In this document: positions 8,628 through 16,061 of the stretch, piece after piece
Position numbering within the stretch: position 1 is the stretch's first letter
Layout: each line of letters begins with the position of its first letter
Assembly: GCA_046756925.1 (NCBI GenBank)
Contig: JBHHXH010000034.1
Span: 1-26,910, forward strand
Length of the DNA stretch: 26,910 nt
Origin: JAJDBU01 sp046756925
Lineage (GTDB): Bacteria > Nitrospirota > Nitrospiria > SBBL01 > JAADHI01
Reading direction: 5' to 3'
Notes under the pieces: generated by a model
What the model saw: the letters and a program-made list of their open reading frames with translations, nothing else
The model's database searches: none
Told to the model about the DNA's origin: nothing
Program-made: the position numbers and the translations under genes

Positions 8628-9875
8628 TTATTTGTTCATGGATTCTAAAAACTCTTTGTTCGTTTTTGTTCCTTTGATTTTATCGATTAAAAACTCCATC
8701 GATTCGACGGGAGAGAGCGGGCTTAAGACCTTTCGCAGAATCCACATCCGGCTTAAGACTTCTTTATCGACAAGGAGTTCTTCTTTTCGCGTTCCCGATA
8801 AGGAAATATCGATGGATGGATATATCCGTCGATCGGCAAGTTTTCGTTCCAAGTGTACTTCCATATTTCCCGTTCCCTTGAACTCTTCGAAGATCACATC
8901 GTCCATCCGGCTTCCGGTATCGACCAGCGCCGTGGCGATGATGGTTAAACTGCCACCGTTTTCGATGTTTCGCGCCGACCCAAAAAAACGCTTTGGCCGT
9001 TGGAGTGCGTTGGCATCCAGGCCACCGGAGAGCACTTTGCCGCTGGAAGGGATGACGGCATTGAATGCACGGGCCAATCGCGTAATGGAATCCAGTAGGA
9101 TGACGACGTCTTTCTTGTGTTCGACGAGGCGTTTTGCTTTTTCAAGGACCATCTCCGCCACTTGAACATGGCGTTGGGCGGGTTCGTCGAAAGTGGAGCT
9201 GACGACCTCGCCTTTTACCTGGCGTTGCATGTCAGTGACTTCTTCCGGGCGTTCGTCGATTAATAGAACGATCAAAACGACTTCGGGGTGGTTTTTCATG
9301 ATGGCCTTGGCGATCGACTGCAAAAGCACCGTTTTCCCGGTCCGGGGCGAGGCGACGATCAGTCCGCGCTGTCCCTTGCCGATGGGGGTGATCAATTCCA
9401 TGACGCGTGTGGAATAATCCGATTGATCGTACTCGAGTCCGACTTTTTCCATTGGGTAGAGGGGAGTTAAATTATCGAACAGGATTTTTTCTCTTGCGGC
9501 GTCTGGTCCTTCGTGGTTTATCTTTTCAACTTTGAGTAGGGCGAAATAGCGCTCCGTTTCTTTTGGCGGACGAATTTGTCCGGAGACGATATCTCCCGTC
9601 CGAAGGTTAAACCGTCGTATTTGTGAGGGAGAGATGTAGATATCGTCAGGGCCGGGAAAGTAGTTGTAATCGGGGGACCGTAGAAATCCAAATCCATCCG
9701 GCAGGGTTTCAAGCACTCCTTCGCCGTATATCGTGCCGTTCTTTTCAGCTTGGGCTTGAAGAATTGCAAAGATGAGTTCCTGTTTTCTGAGGTTGCTGGC
9801 GCCCTCTACTTTTAAGTCTTTGGCAACATCGAAAAGCTTTGAAATGCTCTTCTCTTTCAATTCGGCAAGGTGCAT
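8628..9875 (-). CDS. rho: transcription termination factor Rho
   Basis: The 415-residue protein is the hexameric RNA translocase that ends untranslated transcripts. It has the N-terminal helical Rho domain (about 1-45), the cold-shock-like RNA-binding domain with DGFGFLRSP (60-68), and the ATPase core with P-loop GLIVASPRTGKT (171-182) and Walker B region VVILLDSITRLAR. The P-loop reads SPRTGKT, differing from the APPKAGKT of E. coli. There is no large N-terminal insertion. The ATG has a strong GGAGGAG site 6 nt upstream. It appears to be the first gene of the minus-strand run. Confidence 0.97.
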   Translation of the reverse strand: MHLAELKEKSISKLFDVAKDLKVEGASNLRKQELIFAILQAQAEKNGTIYGEGVLETLPDGFGFLRSPDYNYFPGPDDIYISPSQIRRFNLRTGDIVSGQIRPPKETERYFALLKVEKINHEGPDAAREKILFDNLTPLYPMEKVGLEYDQSDYSTRVMELITPIGKGQRGLIVASPRTGKTVLLQSIAKAIMKNHPEVVLIVLLIDERPEEVTDMQRQVKGEVVSSTFDEPAQRHVQVAEMVLEKAKRLVEHKKDVVILLDSITRLARAFNAVIPSSGKVLSGGLDANALQRPKRFFGSARNIENGGSLTIIATALVDTGSRMDDVIFEEFKGTGNMEVHLERKLADRRIYPSIDISLSGTRKEELLVDKEVLSRMWILRKVLSPLSPVESMEFLIDKIKGTKTNKEFLESMNK

Positions 9876-10229
9876 GGTTGCTCCTCCTATCTACCTATTT
9901 TTAATTATGTTAAGTTTTTTAATTAAATAAGAAAAGAATTCCTCGAGACGCGTTTCCTCAGTATGAATCATTTCCACTGCGACGATGAGGGATCCTGCAA
10001 AAGACTGCTTCCATCTATGGGGATCCGGAAATCAGCAATAAAACCGTCTATGGTTTCTTGCCTTTTTAATTTTAGAAAGGTGTTCTGTATGCCTAGTTTT
10101 GATTATTCTGAAGTATATAACGGGAGAAAGCTGAGTGAGGCGCCTCTTATACTCTTTCTGGTTGATCTATTGTTGAATTGGTCCGGCCATATGAGAAGGT
10201 CATCTTTTAGGCCTGGAAAGTAATTATTT

Positions 10230-10257
10230 TTGACTGCGAAACTAATGCAATTATATT
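10230..10257 (+). promoter_or_regulatory. candidate sigma-70 promoter upstream of the DUF6687-like gene
   Basis: TTGACT at 10230-10235 is followed after 16 nt by TATATT at 10252-10257; TATTAA at 10254 with 18-nt spacing is an alternative -10. The nearest gene starts about 290 nt downstream, which would leave a long leader. Confidence 0.4.
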
Positions 10258-10464
10258 AAAGGCTCACTTTATTGTCAAATTGTTTTTATCTTAATGGTGG
10301 TGATGATGCAATCCGTTTTGGTGTATTCTGCGATTTGATGTTTTATTGGCGAGATATAACAGCTGTTTATCGGATTCAGTGCCCGGTTTTCCGAGACGAT
10401 GATTTTTGAATTCACTGATTTTTTTTGATATAGTGATCCAACCTTGATTTTGCCCTTCCCACAT

Positions 10465-10496
10465 TGTGTTCAGGGTCGCTTGTGTTCAGGGTCGCT
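10465..10496. repeat. perfect 16-bp tandem duplication
   Basis: TGTGTTCAGGGTCGCT occurs twice in direct succession (10465-10480 and 10481-10496) just before the AAGGAG word at 10501. It lies in the presumed leader of the DUF6687-like gene and looks like a slippage or duplication event. Confidence 0.9.
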
Positions 10497-10553
10497 ATTG
10501 AAGGAGATGCGGTTTCCATTGTCATCATGGTGTTTTATTTTTATGAAGATGCG

Positions 10554-11507
10554 ATGAAAGACGTCGCAAAGATTTCGGTGGACGGCCTTGTTCCAAATAG
10601 TTTCCACCTGAGTCATTGGAAAGGGAACCAAACGCCGGTGCCCTTGAAGGCGGACACGGCAACGGAAATCGCCTTTCGATATATATCCCACCCGGACCGG
10701 AAATCATTCTTCCCGCAGGCCAGTATTATTACGAACAATCATTTTGATACCGACGGCCTGCTCTCCGTATGGACCTTATTAAACCCGCGAAAAGCGGAGC
10801 CGATGGCAGGCAGGTTGATTTCTGCGGCGGAAGCGGGAGACTTCTCCATTTTTTCATCGGAAGAGGGGGTTCAGATCAACCTCTTGATCCATGGGCTCTG
10901 CCAAGCCCGCAAGGGACCGATTTCGGATATCATCGATGCCTACTCCGGGCCTCGAGAGGCGGCTTATTATAAGGGGCTTTTGCCGCTCATCCCCGATTTG
11001 TTCCGAAAAAAGGATGACTACCGGTCGTTTTGGGGGCCGCCTTTCGAGGCGATTCTCCACTCAATGGATCTTTTTGAGAAAGGCGTTGTGGGTGTGGATG
11101 AGTACGAAGAGGAAGCGTTGTCGGTGATCATGGACGAAAGCCGGCCTGCACGACAGGCGATCGATCATTATTGCCAGGGGGATCTGATCCTCGTCGTTGA
11201 AGACCGGGAGAAAAATGAAGGAGGCTTCGGCTACGAACTTGAATATCGCTATTATTCCTGGGCAGATACGGTGACGCGGCCGCCGATTAAAACCATCGAT
11301 ATGGTGCCGCTTGCAAAAACACTGAATCGGCTAGACAGCGCCGCTTCCGGCCATTGGGTCTTTGAAGACTACCCCGGACGGGCGATGACTTCCGCCTTAA
11401 AATATACGGATGCCAGGGGCGGGCGTCGGTTGAGCCATCTTCACCCGGAAGAGGTGATCCGTTCGGTGTTGGTCCATCTTCAGTCACAAAAGGACACAAA
11501 CGGTTGA
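10554..11507 (+). CDS. DUF6687-like protein of unknown function
   Basis: I recognise the sequence as DUF6687-like; no function is established to my knowledge. The ATG at 10554 gives 317 residues and places the conserved-looking stretch ISVDGLVPNSFHLSHWKGN at the N-terminus. The frame continues upstream to 10464, with another ATG at 10527, but that extra part is low-complexity and covers the tandem repeat. The most distinctive motif is NNHFDTDGLLS at residues 61-71, which resembles motif I of DHH-type phosphoesterases (HxDxDG). I see no clear DHH motif later. No signal peptide or membrane segment is evident, so it is probably cytoplasmic. Its stop overlaps the start of the peptidase gene by 4 nt, suggesting a shared role or at least co-expression. 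Confidence 0.75.
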   Translation: MKDVAKISVDGLVPNSFHLSHWKGNQTPVPLKADTATEIAFRYISHPDRKSFFPQASIITNNHFDTDGLLSVWTLLNPRKAEPMAGRLISAAEAGDFSIFSSEEGVQINLLIHGLCQARKGPISDIIDAYSGPREAAYYKGLLPLIPDLFRKKDDYRSFWGPPFEAILHSMDLFEKGVVGVDEYEEEALSVIMDESRPARQAIDHYCQGDLILVVEDREKNEGGFGYELEYRYYSWADTVTRPPIKTIDMVPLAKTLNRLDSAASGHWVFEDYPGRAMTSALKYTDARGGRRLSHLHPEEVIRSVLVHLQSQKDTNG

Positions 11508-12667
11508 AGCATTCCCGGAAACTGAATTTGAAACGGATGAAGGACCATTTTTTGCGAATCGTCCAGATCGACAGTCTTTCTAAAAAAGAACGCGCCGTGG
11601 CTTTGGTTCTTCAGAAAGATCTGGAGGACCTTGGGGCGCAGGTTTCTTTCGATCGGGCAGGGGAGGCGGTCGGTGGCGAAATTGGAAACCTGATTGCGCG
11701 CCTTTCCGGAAAGGATTCGTCTTGCGCGCCGCTGCTTTTATCCGCGCATATGGATACCGTCGTGCCGGGAGAGGGGATTCGGCCAATCTGCGAAGGGGAT
11801 GTGATTCGAAGCGATGGCACGACGATCCTTGGAGGAGACGATAAGTCCGGGATTTCGATCATTATCGAAGTGCTTCGGAGCTTGAAGGAGCAGGCGGTGC
11901 CTCATGGGGATATTGAAGTGATCTTCACTATCTGCGAGGAATACGGTCTCGTGGGCGCCAAACACCTCGACTTGTCGCGCTTGAAGTCGGAGTACGGCCT
12001 CGTGCTCGATTGCGACCATGCCGATTTTCTTTTTACGAAGTCTCCCGCATCGGATCGCATGGAATTTGTCGTTCACGGCCTAGAGGCCCATGCGGGTGTC
12101 TGCCCCGAACAGGGGATCTCCGCCATTCAGATCGCTTCGGAGGCCATCAGTCATATGTCTTTGGGGCGGATCGACTTCGAAACCACGGCCAATGTCGGGG
12201 GCATCGAAGGCGGCGCCGCGGTCAATATCGTTCCAAACAGGGTGTCCGTGCTGGCGGAATCGAGAAGTCATCATCCGGAAAAGCTTGCGCGCCAAACGGC
12301 GCATATGCGGGCATGTTTTCAAGGTGCGGTTAAAAAATTCGGCATCGAAGTCAATGGTTCGCGGCTCACCGGGCGCGTTGAAGAAAAGGTGTGGCGCGAT
12401 TACAACCGGATGAACCTTCCGCACGATGTGCCGATCGTTCAATCGGTGCTTCGGGCCGCCGAAAAATGTGGATACCATGTCAAGACGAATGCAACGGGGG
12501 GCGGCTGCGATGCGAATATCTTCAATGAAAAAGGCATTACGGTTCCCAATCTAGGGACCGGCATGCACCAAATTCACACCGTTCATGAATGGCTGAGTTT
12601 TAAAGAAATGTCACAAACGGCGGAAGTCGTTTACGAAGTCGCGAGTCATTTTAAGACAGACGCGTAA
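11504..12667 (+). CDS. PepT-like M20 family metallopeptidase
   Basis: The protein resembles the tripeptidase T-like branch of M20 enzymes (as in Bacillus YqjE), two-zinc aminopeptidases or amidohydrolases acting on small peptides. Visible motifs are SAHMDTVVPG with the first zinc His and catalytic Asp, TTILGGDDKSG with the bridging Asp, ICEEYGLVGAKHLD with the catalytic and metal Glu, DCDHADF, and the last zinc His in GMHQIHTVHEW. The dimerisation lid lies between about residues 190 and 300. Translation may start at TTG 11504, overlapping the preceding TGA, giving 387 residues, or at ATG 11537 (376 residues, MKDHFLRIVQIDS). Substrate specificity cannot be read from sequence. Confidence 0.9.
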   Translation: MKHSRKLNLKRMKDHFLRIVQIDSLSKKERAVALVLQKDLEDLGAQVSFDRAGEAVGGEIGNLIARLSGKDSSCAPLLLSAHMDTVVPGEGIRPICEGDVIRSDGTTILGGDDKSGISIIIEVLRSLKEQAVPHGDIEVIFTICEEYGLVGAKHLDLSRLKSEYGLVLDCDHADFLFTKSPASDRMEFVVHGLEAHAGVCPEQGISAIQIASEAISHMSLGRIDFETTANVGGIEGGAAVNIVPNRVSVLAESRSHHPEKLARQTAHMRACFQGAVKKFGIEVNGSRLTGRVEEKVWRDYNRMNLPHDVPIVQSVLRAAEKCGYHVKTNATGGGCDANIFNEKGITVPNLGTGMHQIHTVHEWLSFKEMSQTAEVVYEVASHFKTDA

Positions 12668-12722
12668 GTTCCCGGCCCGTCCATATTGCCACAAATCAAT
12701 TCTAAGCCTGCAAGTAAAAACC

Positions 12723-13820
12723 ATGCAATTTGAAACCATGAGCCAGCTCGGCGACACCTTGAAGGGGGTTGTTCATATTTCAGAGGGAGCGGTCCAGGTG
12801 CTTGATGCGAAACAGTTGCGCGGTTTCCTTCTCGATCGGCTGATCTGGACCGCTGTTTTTCATCCGAAAATGGAAATGAGGGCCATGGCGCGGTGGATTA
12901 TCAAAATGGCCGGCCCTTCGTTTGGTCTTTGCCTCGGTGTTGTTTTGCAGCAGCCAGAGAAAGGGGTGGGGGCTGAGCGATGCCAGCTCCCCATCATCCA
13001 TCTCCAAGGGTTGAGTTATGACGTCGCCCGAACAATTCTTCGGGTTGCCACCCGGTATCAGGGCCTTCCCTTTGTTTTGGAACACCGAGCGTCGAAAGAT
13101 GCGAAGATACGACAATCGCCGTCAGAATATATTGCAGTAATCGTCGCGGCCGCCATTCGAGAAGGGTATCGGGGGCCGCTTTTCCTAAAAGAAACGCTTC
13201 TACCTCCCAAAGCGATTGAGAAAAGTAAGGCCTCAACGGCTGAAGAATCGACAGCGGTGTTCCTCAAGCATGTTAAAGCTGCGATTTCGACCGGTTTTTT
13301 TTATATCGATCTGGACATATCCTTGTTGAATAAAGAGGAAGCGGCCTATCTCTCAATGGAAATCCAGTCATTTGCACCTCCCGGTGTTCCAATTTTTTTG
13401 TGCGAAACCGATAAAAAAACGGAAAATGAAGGTTTAAAATATGCGAATTGGGCGTTATCCCTCGGTTTCCGTTTTCAGGGGCGTCGAAAATTGTGTGTGG
13501 AAATACAACGCTCCCCCGAGCATCCCTCGCGGGAGGCCGGCATTATAGAAATCGGTCTTTCACCTCAAGATGCCATGGAGGGGCACTCCCCAAAAGAAGT
13601 TTTGTGGCGGCTTCCAGTAGGGGTTCGGGGAAGCATTTGTGGCATTGTTTCGGAAAATACCCAAGCTTTTTTCAAGAAAGCGGCTCCCAATCGAAAACCT
13701 TTTTCAATAGATGATCTATGCACGACGGTCCCCTTTTCTTTTGCCCTGAGGGATGAAATCGCCGCCGCCGCTCTCGAGTCGGGAAGCGATCAAGGGGCGC
13801 CATTGTTTGTGTCGGTGTGA
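12723..13820 (+). CDS. class II aldolase-like protein lacking the metal motif
   Basis: The 365-residue protein resembles, from memory, a class II fructose- or tagatose-bisphosphate aldolase-like barrel family. Matching stretches include LLDRLIWTAVF, MARWIIKMA, LQGLSYDVARTILR, EYIAVIVAAAIREGYRGP and AAISTGFFYIDLDIS. Where that family has PVFIQGDHFQVN with metal and substrate residues, this protein has PLFLKETLLPPK (152-163), so the Asp-His pair is replaced by Thr-Leu. The GGEIGEVG loop is likewise replaced by a segment around CETDKKTEN. Its C-terminal half is shorter and diverged, without HG motifs. It may be a pseudoenzyme or have a changed activity. No strong ribosome site precedes the ATG. 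It starts 55 nt after the peptidase gene. Confidence 0.65.
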   Translation: MQFETMSQLGDTLKGVVHISEGAVQVLDAKQLRGFLLDRLIWTAVFHPKMEMRAMARWIIKMAGPSFGLCLGVVLQQPEKGVGAERCQLPIIHLQGLSYDVARTILRVATRYQGLPFVLEHRASKDAKIRQSPSEYIAVIVAAAIREGYRGPLFLKETLLPPKAIEKSKASTAEESTAVFLKHVKAAISTGFFYIDLDISLLNKEEAAYLSMEIQSFAPPGVPIFLCETDKKTENEGLKYANWALSLGFRFQGRRKLCVEIQRSPEHPSREAGIIEIGLSPQDAMEGHSPKEVLWRLPVGVRGSICGIVSENTQAFFKKAAPNRKPFSIDDLCTTVPFSFALRDEIAAAALESGSDQGAPLFVSV

Positions 13821-13839
13821 GGGTCGAAAAGGGTTTTAT

Positions 13840-13860
13840 TTCAAGAACGGTTCTCTTGAA
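13840..13860. terminator. hairpin between converging genes
   Basis: TTCAAGA (13840-13846) and TCTTGAA (13854-13860) form a perfect 7-bp stem with a 7-nt loop, sitting in the 43-nt gap between two converging genes and 4 nt past the fbaB stop. T tracts on either side are poor, so it is a weak candidate bidirectional terminator. Confidence 0.35.
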
Positions 13861-13863
13861 GAT

Positions 13864-14916
13864 CTAGGCAACGGTAACTTCTTTACACAGATAGACGTCT
13901 TGGATGGCATTGAGCAAGGCAATCCCTTCTTTCGGTGTTTTTTGAAAGGCCTTTCGACCTGAGATCAGACCGCTTCCGCCGGCGCGTTTGTTGATGACGG
14001 CAGTTTTGACGGCTTGCGCCAGATCGTTCTTACCGGAGGCGCCCCCGGAGTTGATGAGGCCGGCCCGGCCCATGTAACAGTTGGCGACTTGATACCGGGT
14101 GAGATCGATGGGGTGATCGCTCGTCAGTTCGGTGTAAACTTTCTCGTGGGTTTTGCCGAATTGTATCGCTTTGAACCCGCCATTGCATTCCGGCATTTTT
14201 TGTTTGATGATGTCCGCTTCGATGGTCACACCCAGATGATTGGCCTGACCGGTTAAATCGGCTGCCGTATGAAAATCGGTCTCTGCGGTTTTAAAAGCCG
14301 GATGCCGAAGATAACACCAGAGGACGGTGAACATCCCCAGATCGTGGGCTTGCTTGAATGCGATGGATACCTCTTGAATTTGTCGCTTTGATTCGGGTGA
14401 GCCGTAATAAATGGTCGCTCCCACGCCGACGGCCCCTAAGTCAAAGGCTTGTTGGATATTGGCGAAGGCGATTTGGTCGTATGTATTGGGGTATGAAAGA
14501 AATTCGTTGTGATTGAACTTGAGGATAAAAGGGATTTTATGGGCATATCTTCTGGCCAGCATGCCCAAGACGCCAAGTGTCGACGCCACGCCGTTGCACC
14601 CTCCCTCGATCGCCAGGCGAATAATCTCCTCCGGGTCGAAACAGGCCGGGTTGGGGGAGAAAGAAGCGCCGGCAGAATGCTCTATTCCTTGATCGACCGG
14701 TAATATGGAGAGGTATCCTGTCCCGGCGAGGCGACCGTGATTAAAGAGACGGGTGAGGTTGTTTAAGACGCCGACCGGGCGGTCCGATGGGGTATATATT
14801 CTGTCAATGAAGTCTCCTCCAGGTAAGTGCAGCGATTCTTTTTGAATCCCCGTACACTTGTGCCCTAATAGATAGGACGCCTCATCGGAAAGCAATTTTT
14901 CTATTTGCGCGAGCAT
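13864..14916 (-). CDS. fbaB: class I fructose-bisphosphate aldolase, FbaB type
   Basis: The 350-residue protein closely resembles E. coli FbaB, the class I (Schiff-base) aldolase of the DhnA family that cleaves or forms fructose 1,6-bisphosphate. Shared blocks are GRLAGTGYLSILPVDQG, IEHSAGASF, RYAHKIPFILKFNHNE, DLTGQANHL, NCYMGRAGLINSGGAS and INKRAGG. The Schiff-base lysine should lie in ADIIKQKM (234-241), most likely Lys238. The ATG has an AAGGAG site 9 nt upstream. It converges on the class II aldolase-like gene, so an active metal-free aldolase faces a relative of the metal-dependent class that has lost its metal motif. Confidence 0.95.
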   Translation of the reverse strand: MLAQIEKLLSDEASYLLGHKCTGIQKESLHLPGGDFIDRIYTPSDRPVGVLNNLTRLFNHGRLAGTGYLSILPVDQGIEHSAGASFSPNPACFDPEEIIRLAIEGGCNGVASTLGVLGMLARRYAHKIPFILKFNHNEFLSYPNTYDQIAFANIQQAFDLGAVGVGATIYYGSPESKRQIQEVSIAFKQAHDLGMFTVLWCYLRHPAFKTAETDFHTAADLTGQANHLGVTIEADIIKQKMPECNGGFKAIQFGKTHEKVYTELTSDHPIDLTRYQVANCYMGRAGLINSGGASGKNDLAQAVKTAVINKRAGGSGLISGRKAFQKTPKEGIALLNAIQDVYLCKEVTVA

Positions 14917-15100
14917 CTTTGTGTTCTCCTTTAGATCCCGTGATGCCTTCGGTATGACATTTCTTCGGATGTCTTGTTAATGAAGTTGCTTTATAGCGGA
15001 CTTGCGGTATTGAACGGCGACCTTTTCTAAAAGAGAGACGCGGTGATGTCTTTCAGGATCGATGGTGTGAAAACCTTCCAATCTTCACGAACCCTCCAGC

Positions 15101-15121
15101 CCGTGTATCAAAAATACACGG
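15101..15121. repeat. perfect 8-bp hairpin upstream of fbaB
   Basis: CCGTGTAT (15101-15108) and ATACACGG (15114-15121) are separated by CAAAA. There is no T tract on either side, so it is unlikely to be a terminator. It lies about 185 nt upstream of fbaB and could be a protein-binding site or a leader structure. Confidence 0.6.
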
Positions 15122-15586
15122 ACCACCCGATCTAGACATGCCGCTTGCCTCATCCGTTTCGGGTGATAATTCATAAATATGCCATTCAAGACACCAGAAG
15201 TCAATTGCACTCCTCGGTTGCGGTGATCCTGCCCAAGAAAAGCAAAAGCCGGTGGTGCCGGGAACGCATCACGATTGTTGGAGCTGCTCCATGATTGGAA
15301 CGCGCCTGTGATACACGGCGTGGCCGTTCTTGAGGAGGACTTGGGGAATACGCCGATGCAGTGTATCCCAAGCCGGAGGGGCCGAGATCTTTTCGCGTCG
15401 TGTCCAGCGCTTGTCAGTGAACGGAAGAGAGCGGATTGTAAAAATATTCGATTTCAGTTGGCCTCGAAGTATTTTCGTGTGGATAATCAGCAACTTACTA
15501 TTTAAAGACGGAAGTGGTTTTTTGTGGTTTTCGGGGTTCTTTTTTTAAAGGGGAATGGATTTGTTTGTGAGTGGTTCGGGGGGCAA

Positions 15587-15674
15587 GCCCATGGTGTATC
15601 GAGTGCTTTTCGAGGGTTCGTCTTGATTTTATAGGGGCTATGAAGTATACTTTTGAGAAATAGACACCATGGGC
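15587..15674. repeat. 11-bp inverted repeat with arms 66 nt apart flanking a promoter
   Basis: GCCCATGGTGT (15587-15597) and ACACCATGGGC (15664-15674) are perfect inverted copies. The predicted promoter 15623-15651 lies between them, and the second arm covers about +6 to +16 of the expected transcript. This arrangement fits a pair of operator half-sites, perhaps for the XRE protein encoded 75 nt downstream. Confidence 0.6.
15623..15651 (+). promoter_or_regulatory. sigma-70-type promoter for the XRE-ilvE pair
   Basis: TTGATT (15623-15628), a 17-nt spacer and TATACT (15646-15651) make a good match to the sigma-70 consensus. The predicted transcript starts near 15658, about 90 nt before the XRE start codon. 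Confidence 0.65.
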
Positions 15675-15749
15675 ACTGTTTCAGGGTGTGCAAGCATAAA
15701 CAAGCTGAAATGTTTCAATCACAATCATCAATTGAGAAGGGGGATTGCA

Positions 15750-16052
15750 ATGGAAAAGGTCTCTCCGATTAAGGTGGGCGATAGAATTCGAGCAGTCAGG
15801 GGCAAGCAAACGCAAACACAGTTTGCGGACGTCCTTGGCGTGAAGAAACAAAACTATATCAGCCGGTATGAACGAGGCCGTATCCCTTCCCCAGATTTAT
15901 TGGTCCGCATTGCGGAAATCGGTCGCGTGACGACCGATTGGTTGTTGACCGGTAAAAGAGGCGGCGCGCGCGGCGCAGCATTGTCTCAGCAAGGTCGAGG
16001 GGCCAAAAACTCGAAACCGGGCAAGAAGAAAAAGGTTCGTTCAAAAAAATAA
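15750..16052 (+). CDS. small XRE-type helix-turn-helix regulator with basic tail
   Basis: The ATG at 15750, preceded by AGAAGGGGG, gives 100 residues; the frame runs 27 codons further upstream without features. Residues 9-66 form a Cro/C1-type helix-turn-helix domain: VGDRIRAVRG, then TQFADVLGVKKQNYISRYERG with the recognition helix, and ending TTDWLLTG, as in many small XRE regulators. The tail (about 68-100) is unusual: 13 of 33 residues are Lys or Arg, ending GKKKKVRSKK, which may add non-specific nucleic-acid binding. It is 9 nt upstream of ilvE, so it may control that gene and itself. The target is inferred only from position. Confidence 0.88.
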   Translation: MEKVSPIKVGDRIRAVRGKQTQTQFADVLGVKKQNYISRYERGRIPSPDLLVRIAEIGRVTTDWLLTGKRGGARGAALSQQGRGAKNSKPGKKKKVRSKK

Positions 16053-16061
16053 GGACCTGGA

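Larger units (their letters stand above)
9876..10553. other. divergent intergenic control region
   Basis: This stretch separates minus-strand rho from the plus-strand DUF6687-like gene. It is AT-richer than the flanking genes, with A/T runs near 9899-9936 directly upstream of rho. An open frame at 9963-10223 has no recognisable protein features and I treat it as chance. The region holds one plausible plus-strand promoter (10230-10257) and a perfect 16-bp tandem duplication (10465-10496). I could not find a convincing promoter for rho itself. Confidence 0.6.
14917..15749. other. large intergenic region between fbaB and the XRE gene
   Basis: No protein or RNA gene is convincing here; short frames at 15269-15505 on both strands have no recognisable features. 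The region holds a perfect 8-bp hairpin (15101-15121), a good plus-strand promoter (15623-15651) and an 11-bp inverted repeat whose arms flank that promoter. The last 250 bases include T-rich and G-rich runs. Confidence 0.6.

Noticed and set aside
9963..10223. 86-residue plus-strand frame in the rho upstream region
   Set aside because: No ribosome site, no known motif and composition like the surrounding non-coding DNA.
15269..15505. Short frames on both strands in the fbaB-XRE gap
   Set aside because: They overlap each other antiparallel and neither has a start signal or a recognisable product.
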